Source of the DNA: Volutella citrinella
Lineage: Eukaryota; Ascomycota; Sordariomycetes; Hypocreales; Nectriaceae
Assembly: GCA_034401135.1 (NCBI GenBank)
Contig: JAWZSP010000009.1
Location: 992,001-1,056,000 of the forward strand
Length of the DNA: 64,000 bases
Direction: 5' to 3'
Positions within the stretch are counted from its first letter, which is position 1. Each line of letters begins with the position of its first letter. Positions 56,300 to 64,000 of the stretch are shown in pieces. Both the position numbers and the translations under genes were made by a program. The notes under the pieces are model-generated. The model made no database searches, was not told the origin of the DNA, and saw nothing but the letters and a program-made list of their open reading frames with translations.

Positions 56300-56839
56300 T
56301 TAGTCGGAGGCCTTGGCGGCAGCGGCGCGCTCTTCCTCCTTCTTGATGTAGTAGTTGTCGCGGGCGGCGGTTCGGGGAGCGTGGTAGCCGTACCTGGCGG
56401 CAGCGAGTCAGTAATTTTGCGGACCGACAACCTCAGCTATAGCAAGAGGGACATGGTCTGCCGGGTTCGCAGCTTTATTCAGACGTACCAGAACCAGTTG
56501 GCCATGGCGAAGCCGGAGCCTGCGATGTGAAGTCAGCCCATTGCTCCCCACCAACCAAATCACGCGGTTTGTCAGCTCCCTTCAAATTCGAAGGTTCGAC
56601 AGCAATCCAGCTACGCAATTCGAGAGTCTCGCTCGGTTTGGGGTAGTCGAAAACGTACCGAGGGCAACGGTAAGGTCCACGAAGAGGTTCCTTCGGAGCA
56701 TCTGCAGCACCAGTCAGTCCACGAAAAGCTCAATTCCCATGGGCACCGGGCCCTTCCAATTGGGTTTTTGGTCGGCAGGCGCCGCGCGCTGGGCCATTGG
56801 ATCGGGAGAACGTACACCAACAATAGGAGCGACGGCCAT
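56300..56839 (-). CDS. COX9: Cytochrome c oxidase subunit 9 (subunit VIIa)
   Basis: Four exons in only 63 codons: 56839-56816 (24 nt), 56701-56659, 56519-56489 (31 nt) and 56393-56300. Introns are 114, 139 and 95 nt. Splicing yields MAVAPIVG, then MLRRNLFVDLTVALG, SGFAMANWFW, and YGYHAPRTAARDNYYIKKEE. This is the fungal Cox9/VIIa pattern: a short matrix-side N-terminus, a single transmembrane helix ending WFWYGYH, and a charged tail. It is a nuclear-encoded structural subunit of complex IV in the inner membrane. The exons are too short to appear as open frames, so gene finders may miss it. Divergent from the uL22m gene. Confidence 0.88.
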
Positions 56840-57144
56840 TGTGACGATTGCGCGTTTGCGAAGCGGTTCGACGGGGTAGAGCGGAGAGTTGAATCGAGTT
56901 TTCGAAGCAGGTTCGATGTTTGGTCGTGAAGGTGAGAGTTGCTTCCGAGGATGGCCTGATGTTAATCGCGCTAGCGAGCCGGTCGGGTCACGTGGACCGC
57001 CCAACTCTCACCACTTTGCACCCGGCTGAACCACGGCCCATTGGGGAAAAGAATCTCGCCAGCGACAGGCAAGCTACAACTGCTTGACATAATCGTGAGA
57101 GTGACTGAGATCGTGGTTTGCAGACCCGACACACAACTGCAGCC
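56840..57144. promoter_or_regulatory. Divergent promoter of COX9 and mitochondrial uL22
   Basis: The start codons of two mitochondrial-protein genes are 305 bp apart on opposite strands, a layout suited to co-regulation. A CACGTG palindrome (56990-56995, inside GTCACGTGGAC) lies near the middle and is a plausible bHLH/Cbf1-type site. Confidence 0.5.
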
Positions 57145-58374
57145 ATGAGTCTCCGTCTAGCCACTCGGCGACTGGCCCTATCAGGTACGCATATGCCAAT
57201 CACGCGCCCCGGAGCCCAATTGGCTTCCAAATACGCTGCCGCAAGCTAACCGGCCGTTTCTTCAACGCGAGCAGCCAAGACGCCGAATTCTCTATCCAAC
57301 ACCCCTTCGCCCTGTCTCTCAGCTTCCCTCGCCCCCTCGGTGCAGCGACGACACAAATGGGGCGGCCTCTTTGGCTGGGGCCGCAACAAGGGCGCCGTCA
57401 CCGCCGACCCTCAGACGCAGCAGCTCGACAACCCCAAGAGCCGCGAGCAGTTCCTCGAGCGCAACATGCAGAGCGGCGTGGAGGGCAACATCTTCCAGGA
57501 CGAGATTGAGACGAAGCAGCCACAGCCAGCCACCGACTCCGACAGACCTTCCAACACCCCCGAGGGAGAGCACAAGACGCGCGAAAACATGGCCATGGTC
57601 TTGGACCCCGACGTGCGAGCCCGCGTCCGCTGGGAGCGCAAGAAGGTGATCCAGATGGTCCGCCGAGGCGGCCACGTCACGCGGGAGGAGCGTATCCGGT
57701 CGAGCGAGCGCGAGCTGCTGCACAAGAGCGAGTTTATGCCCACGAGCACCAAGAAGCTCGTCATGCTGGCCCGCCAGATTGCTGGCAAGAACGTCGACGA
57801 AGCCATCACCCAGATGACCTGGTCCAAGAAGAAGTTCGCCGCCGAGGTCAAGTACTACCTCGAGGAGGCCCGCGACCTGGCCATCGCCCAGCGCGGTATG
57901 GGTCTCGGCGCCGTCAACGGCGAGCTCTTCAAGTCGCCTCTCAAGATCCGCACACGTGACGGCAAGTGGCTCGAGATCACCGACCCGACACGCATGTACA
58001 TTGCCCAGTCGTGGGTCGGACGAGGCCCGTGGCGTGGAAAGAGCATTGACTACAAGGGACGAGGACGTATGGGTATCATGCGTCACCCTGCTACAAGTAC
58101 GCCCACCTTTTTCTTTCCTTCGTGTCGTGCTCTTTGCTGTTTCGGGATATGCCTGCATGCTCTTCGGCAGTTCTGGCCCGAAGAGTGAGTTTTATGCCGA
58201 GAGAGCATCAATGCTAACACGTATTCCAAATTAGGCCTGACCATCCTGCTCAAGGAGGAGAAGACGCGGATACGCGAGCACGAAGAGGACGAGGCAAAGA
58301 AGGCAAAGAGGGGACCCTGGGTGCACCTGCCCAACCGAAAGGTCTATGGTCAGCGACCCTACTACTCTTGGTAA
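57145..58374 (+). CDS. MRPL22: Mitochondrial large-subunit ribosomal protein uL22m
   Basis: Three exons: 57145-57184, 57275-58096 and 58235-58374, giving 333 aa. Introns of 90 and 138 nt have GCAAGCTAAC and AATGCTAAC branch sites. An Arg/Ser-rich presequence (MSLRLATRRLALS) is followed by a fungal N-terminal extension (HKWGGLFGWGRNKGAVTADP) of about 130 residues. The uL22 domain includes the beginning HKSEFMPTSTKKLVMLARQI, the helix VDEAITQMTWSKKKFAAEVK, and the beta-hairpin tip MYIAQSWVGRGPWRGKSIDY with GRGRMGIMRHPATS. The C-terminal exon ends GPWVHLPNRKVYGQRPYYSW. In the ribosome this hairpin lines the peptide exit tunnel. Confidence 0.94.
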
Positions 58375-58908
58375 GAGGGCTGTCAGATTGACGGTCGTTT
58401 TGCCATTGCGTTACGGATGTATAAAAGTCATAAAGAGGGGGAAGGGGGCAATGCCGAGGCAGCATCTGTCATCTAACCATTAGAGTGAGGGGCAGTCCAG
58501 GATCATCTCCCTCATGCGGGGAGACTGTAAGATATGTACAATTGATTGCTGTACAATTGAACCAAAATACTCGATACATCGGACTCGACGCCAAGGACGC
58601 ATTATGTGAATGGGGCAGCTGGGGATTCAGGCCGCGATGAGGCGGATGGCCTGTATTTGAAAGTGGTAAGCGTTGCTACCCAGGCAAAACCGACTGCCCA
58701 GCATCACAATGGAGCGCGCACTCAGCTCAAATATGGTATTTTGGGGTGTATTTATTCCCACAAATGCGAAGCGCATTTGGGGAGTGTCAAACGCTTCACC
58801 ATGACAGCATGGGCAGAGAGTACCAAAAAAAAGAAGGCAAATAGCTGATCAGACGTAAACTGTCCCAAATCTCTAAAATAATGCACCTTGCAACGAAATG
58901 ACCCAAAT
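58375..58908. other. Convergent 3' intergenic region
   Basis: The 534 bp between the uL22m stop and the CFEM gene stop shows no coding signal. Confidence 0.55.
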
Positions 58909-59970
58909 TTACACCATGACCCGTGGCGTTTGCCGCGGAACCATGTCCTCGTACCGGTTCGAAATAACCTCCATGTCGTATTGGTGCTTTTGCAGTGTCA
59001 AGCCGCTGTCGGCGGATCCAAAGTCACGTCCACCTCTGGGAAGGTTGCTGGGGATTTCGTCGTCGACACCCTGCCTGCGCTTTCGAGACCTGAGGAAGAG
59101 GAAGAGGGCCACACCGAAAATAGAGAGAACACCAGCAGCTACACCGACACCGATTCCAATTTCGGCGCCCGAGCTGAGGCCTCCTGCGGCTCCTCCCGCC
59201 TGGCTAGATTCGGTTTCCTTGCTTGAATCCGCAACTTTGCTGGGATCGTTGCTGGAGGTTTCTTTTGGTTTCGAGCCGCCTGCACTGGATGTAGTTGGTG
59301 CACTGGATGCAGCTGGCGCACCAGATGCAGTTGGCGCACTAGATGTAGTTGGAGCATTGTTGGGGTTCTCGGTTTCGGTGGGTTTGGCGTCAGTCTTAAC
59401 ACCAGTCGCAGTGTCCGCTCCAGCATCGGGCTGCTCCTGGGGCTTTACGGTTGTCTCGGCAGGTTTGGAAGGCTCAGCCTATAGATCATCAGCCCAGTCA
59501 ACGGATGCAAGGAGCCTTCATACATACCGGAGTGGTCGCCGCTGCTTCGGTCTTTGCCGGGGCAGCCGTAGTTGCTGAGGGCTGCGAAATAGGGAGACCA
59601 GCACAGAAGCCGGTATTGAGGAAAGCCGAGATTTGATCCACTCCGACTTTACAGGTGTCCGCAGAGCATTGCTGCACACCAGCTTGGAAGCTCGGATTGC
59701 CACAGAGGCAGGCGTTGTCAGCTGCGGGACAGCCAACTATGCCTTTCTCCTTTACACCAGTGAGACAGGTTTGCTACGACATGAATTAGCATCGTTCAAA
59801 AAAACGTTGATCTGGCGCATCTAATTCTCTATCCGTTCAGGTAAACAAGCGTGGAGATTCCGGGAGAAACTCACAATACAACTGGCCGCGGGCTCTCCTG
59901 GTGCCTGTGCAGACGCACCGAGCACCTGGAGGGCGCAGAGCGCACCCAGGGAAGAAAGAAACAGGCGCAT
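58909..59970 (-). CDS. CFEM-domain cell-surface protein with one membrane helix
   Basis: Three exons: 59970-59875, 59773-59528 and 59478-58909, giving 303 aa. Introns are 101 and 49 nt. A signal peptide (MRLFLSSLGALCALQVLG) precedes a complete eight-cysteine CFEM domain: C31, C35, C47, C54, C56, C68, C73 and C89, with Asp51 in the PAADNACLC motif, the position that binds haem iron in known CFEM proteins. Intron 1 falls inside the first CxxxC. A Ser/Thr/Pro/Ala-rich stalk with four 18-bp repeats follows, then a single transmembrane helix (IGIGVGVAAGVLSIFGVALF) with an RSRKRR stop-transfer signal and a cytoplasmic tail of about 55 residues. It is not GPI-anchored and not a PTH11-type receptor (one helix only). 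Roles could be haem capture, adhesion or sensing. Confidence 0.9.
59282..59353. repeat. Four 18-bp tandem repeats in the CFEM stalk
   Basis: Units at 59282, 59300, 59318 and 59336 share the pattern GCACTGGATGTAGTTGGT with a few substitutions. They encode the six-residue units APTTSS, APTASG, APAASS and APTTSS, a likely O-glycosylated spacer that can vary in length between strains. Confidence 0.85.
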
Positions 59971-62900
59971 GGTCGAGGATGTAAGTCAAGGCTGGCGGTA
60001 TGTCGATGGCAGCGTGTGGGGGGTGGCGGCCAGTTTAAGCAATTGGGAACCGGACTCCCCAATGGCTATAGAGGGTGAGAGCGTTTAGAACCCAGATCCT
60101 AGGTCAAGGTGAAACGAAATCGAGGTGTGGGTAATGGTGGCCCGACGTGGCACCAAATGCTGCAGAGGGTGCTGCAGGACGTCGAGCAATACGAACGAGT
60201 TGGAGGCGGCGACACGGACTAGACGAGTATTGGTGGTGTATTAGTGGTGTGTGGAGCTCGTGGCTTTTGACGTTTGCGGCCAGGCAGGCCTAGAAGTTGG
60301 TCGGGAGGACAAGAGAGTTCAACGAATGACGGGTTGTGTACCCAAGGTTCGACAGTGCACGTTGGCGGGCTGGACAATGTGGGGAGATGCTATTCCCAGC
60401 TTGACCAGGCTGAAGGCGAAAAGACGGAGAAGAAGGGCAAGTTCGATCTCGATGTCGACTTGCAAAAGAGTGGCTGTTGCGGACGAGACGGAGCAGGGCC
60501 TGAGAGAGTGAAGGCGGTGCGAGTCGCGATGGCGAGAATGTAAACGAGTAAGTTTGGGTGTAATGTGCAAATGAGCGTGGGTGGTGTAATCAACCGAGGT
60601 GAAAGAAAGAAGAATGTCGGCACACGCAAACGGGCCCCGAGTCACAGCTCCAAAGGTCACATATGCGGGTGCGAAGGGAGAGAAATGTGAAAGTGAGAGA
60701 AAGGCGAACGAGGGTGGAATGAAGATCTGGGGAAACGGGTGTATGAGAGGAATGGCGATGGCCTGGAAGTGCCCTAACGGCTAATGAGCTACTGCCGAAT
60801 CGGTATTCAAGGGCGACCCAAACGCGTGGGTTGGGATGCCATGGACCATCTTGTGGGAAGGAAGGATGATGGAACCACGGGAACGGCCCTGCCGGGCTGC
60901 TACCGCGCAGTAGCGTCGCCATTAGTGCAGCCCGGTGCTGGGGCAGTTGAGGCCCGCCCAGGCCAGTGCTTCACTAGCACTCAGGTACGGCGGTTTAGCG
61001 CCCAGTTTTGGCAACTACGCGGCTTTGCTCACGGCACGACAAGCTGGCGACCGAGCTGCAGAGCCCACCTCAGTAGAATTACAGCACAGCCAGGGGCTCA
61101 CCAGCGATGACGACCTCACTGTGCCGGTATCGCCCGCCGACTGAGTTCTCCAGCTCTCTGTGGCACCCGACCGCCCGGTCAAAGCACCTAGGCAGTCAGC
61201 TTGGCATTGAGACGCCCCTGAAGGTTCACCGGTGATCAGCGTTCTTCTGACTGGGCATTTGGGCAAAGGGGAGCCCAGAGCCTCCCGTCCTCAGACGTTC
61301 CGAGCCCATGACGAAACCTATTAGGGATCGCCATGTGCTGCTTCACCTGTCTCGTTGATGGGCCTTGACTCTCAATCTAGCATACTGTGCCTACACCTGC
61401 TGCAGCTGCCTCGGCGTCTCTGCGCTGCCCCTCCATCTGAGGCTGGCCATCACGGCTGGAGGGGGGATTACTGACAGCTGAGAGCCCAGCATGCCCGCCC
61501 AGCCATATGCAGACACAAAACCGAGACCGAGAGTGGTGAGGGGCCATCAACCAGCCCACAGTGTTATTTTCTGAGGGAACCTGCGTTGTGTGTTGCGGAG
61601 CTGGAACCTTAGCGGCGTTGATACGAGCCCCTGGCAATGGATGGATACATCCACAATAGCGTATTGACTTGGACAGTGTTAGGCTTGCCCCACGCACAAC
61701 ACAACACCGATGCACAGCAGCCCTCCGTTTTGCCGTGTGCGGACGGAGCCTTGGGCGAGATATGGTGTAAGCCTGGACACGGCGATGATATCCATAGGAA
61801 GTGCGGTAAATACTAGCAAGCACAGTCATAGTTGCATGGAGCGATACAGTATTAGTGCCGGAGTAATATGCCTGTAGTTGGCCTGTCCATCTGTTTCCTT
61901 TCTCGGCCAGCGGGGCAGTTCTGACGTGACATGCACAGTCAATGCATGGCCGGTGGCCGCCATGCATGTCCTTCAGGCCCAGGGCTCTCCCTCCCAAAGC
62001 CACATGAAATCCTTCCTTGACGCATACGCGTCCCAGAGCATATCGGGCAGGCTGGAAGCCAGCCCAGCTGAGGTCAGCTTCCAGGGGACAGGCAGCTGAA
62101 AGGCGGCTGATTCAGAACAGCATTGGCCTTTGCCAGGCCATACTGAGATGTGGAATTGATGGATGCAGTACTGCAACACTGCTGCTGGTCCGTACTAGCC
62201 CAAGGGGACGGCGTTATGACCCAGTTGAAGAGACGCCAGCCCCGCCGTAAGGTGTCGATAACGATTGCAATGACGCCGCCATTATCCGGAGCTGGCTGGC
62301 TGCATCAACGAAACAAACCATCAGGTGAGTTTTTTTTTCTCTCCTCCATGCTTGCTTCTTTCACGACTCTGCCAAGTCTGCCTTCCCCTATACTGGGGAG
62401 TATTGGGATGTGCGGCTGCGCCCCAGTTAATATGGAGCGCTGGGGCCCCCGGCATGCATCCGCATCGTCGGCACCTCTCCTCTTTGGCCCAACCCGACCA
62501 GGGCCTGGAGAACACCAGTGACCAGAGAGCGGGTGTTCGGATTTCAATGGAAAGGGAAACAGGCAAGATGCCCTGTAGTTAATATATTTGCCCATGTTGT
62601 GATGGAATGATGGCACAGTGTTGATTGATTACCATCCCAGTTGCGTCAGCTGGCCTTTCATCTTCCATCTCATTACTCTGTGACACGACGGCGGGTGTGC
62701 CTGGTCCACGGATTTTCTGCCCTCTGCCCACCTATTCCCAACCGTGTCTTAGTGTGAGGCTCTTTCTGTTTGGGCTCCAGCGGCCGGTTGGTCGATCTTC
62801 CTCTTTGAACATGTCATTCATGCGCCAACCGAAGACGCTGGGACTCCCAGGCTTTGCCCGGCTGAATGCGGTCCTGCATCAATGCCACATGCCTTCGCAG

Positions 62901-64000
62901 ACGCCAGCGGCCGAAAAGGTTGGACCCTGCCTCCTGGGCGTCTAAAACATGAGATCTGAGTCGCTGCTCTAAACCTGGGACGCTCATCTGCCACGACCCA
63001 GTGGAGGCAACCCGGATCGGCGCCAGGGGTTGGCGCCGCTGTCTGGCGACGCCCTCTCGCGTGCAGAAGTTGCAGCAGCAAGCCTGACCATGTGACCGTG
63101 TCCAGAGCCTACTCGTCGCCGTCTGGGCCAGATCTCGAAAGCAGGCAAGGCGGCAGCATCCTCAAACAAGCCATCTTAGTGATCAGACCGCCACCAGGCG
63201 GCTACCAGCGCAGGCGACAGAGCAAAGGCGCCGGTCTCGTTTCGGCTCCGCCTGTCAACTCCAGGAGTCCAGTGCTGGCCAAGAAGCCCAGGCCAGGACC
63301 AGGTTGTGGCCCGACCCACCTAGCGTGAAACAATAGCACCCACGGCTGAGCCGTTTGCTTGTGCACCGGGGCGACACTGGCAGCCTGCATTTCGGTCTGC
63401 TGTTCGCTCAAGGAGGCTGACCAGAGAAGGGGAATCCCGTCCTTCTCTTCCCAGCTCTGTGGAGCGGCAAAGCACACTGCTGCACAATTCAGGAGCCGCG
63501 GGCACATGTCGCCGCCAGCAAGGAGCGGTGTGCATTGAAGTGCGTGCAGACATAATTCTCACTGTGGCACTCACTCCCTTCTAATGTCAGGGAGGGTCCC
63601 ATTCCTGACTACCAACATTCTATGCGCATCAGACGGACGAATACGGCACTGTGATTGATCATGTATGCTCTATATCTCGTACAAGTAGACTGATGTAACT
63701 CGATGTCTATGCCGTGATGTACAGCGTAGTTGGCGCATCATGCTCCCCATACAGCTAATCGTGTCGCGAATCAGCCTTACGACATTTGGTGCTAAAGATA
63801 ACCACACCCACCCACCACCTGACGCATACGATCTAATCAATACGAGAAATGATGCGTCTTGTCGCTCACCACCACCCACCAAGTTATAAGTGATTTGTTC
63901 ATTCATCTCGAAACTCGGACTCTGTAATGGTGCTATTCCGGCATCTCGCATAGTAAAAGTCAAGCAGCCAAGGCCTTGATCCGCGTGATTCCTACAGCGG
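59971..64000. other. Gene-poor right end
   Basis: The first few hundred bases should be the promoter of the CFEM gene; CT/GA-rich strings near 60400-60750 are compatible with this. Beyond it no frame has domain support; the longest (61377-62003, minus, 208 codons) is compositionally like a chance frame. I see no tRNA or rRNA signature. Confidence 0.5.

Overview
This window is nuclear DNA from a filamentous ascomycete. Genes carry short GT..AG introns, mostly about 50-60 nt, with CTAAC/CTGAC-type branch sites. There are no operons, intergenic spaces are long, and the families are Pezizomycotina-typical (quinate-type repressor, CFEM protein, GH114, Zn2Cys6 regulator, fungal L-rhamnose enzymes). 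I infer a Sordariomycete, probably Hypocreales; the species cannot be fixed from sequence alone. I built exon models by hand by checking splice sites and reading frame, and each multi-exon model below keeps frame from ATG to stop.

Layout. 1-10 kb: a quinate-repressor-like protein (minus) and a small glyoxalase-fold protein (minus), with large gene-poor gaps. 10-21.4 kb: housekeeping genes, namely a NASP/Sim3-type histone chaperone (plus), the ribosome-biogenesis factor MPP10 (minus), an RNF10/Mag2-type RING protein (minus) and a CBM48-containing Crp1/Mdg1-like protein (minus) whose carbohydrate-binding domain is split by a 926-nt intron. 23.7-31 kb: a 1712-residue multi-module protein (retropepsin-like, FHA, pseudokinase, zinc-ribbon, trypsin-like) transcribed away from a tail-anchored-looking membrane protein of unknown function. 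31-36 kb: two small secreted proteins of unknown function and a membrane-anchored GH114 glycosidase.

36-47.4 kb: a candidate L-rhamnose catabolic locus. A Zn2Cys6 activator-type gene (minus) is divergent from L-rhamnonate dehydratase (plus). L-rhamnose 1-dehydrogenase (plus) lies 3.9 kb further on, past a segment holding a 16-bp minisatellite, an orphan reading frame and palindromes. The lactonase and aldolase steps of the pathway are not in the window.

51-60 kb: a HAD-IIA phosphatase (HDHD5/Ykr070w type), a degenerate RecA/XRCC2-like protein that shares a 64-bp divergent promoter with SOM1, then COX9 divergent from mitochondrial uL22, and a CFEM membrane protein. The last 4 kb shows no supportable gene.

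The most unusual item is the 1712-aa protein. It strings together domains that each look like a signalling or protease fold, but the kinase and retropepsin catalytic signatures are lost, while a candidate His-Asp-Ser triad remains at the C-terminus.
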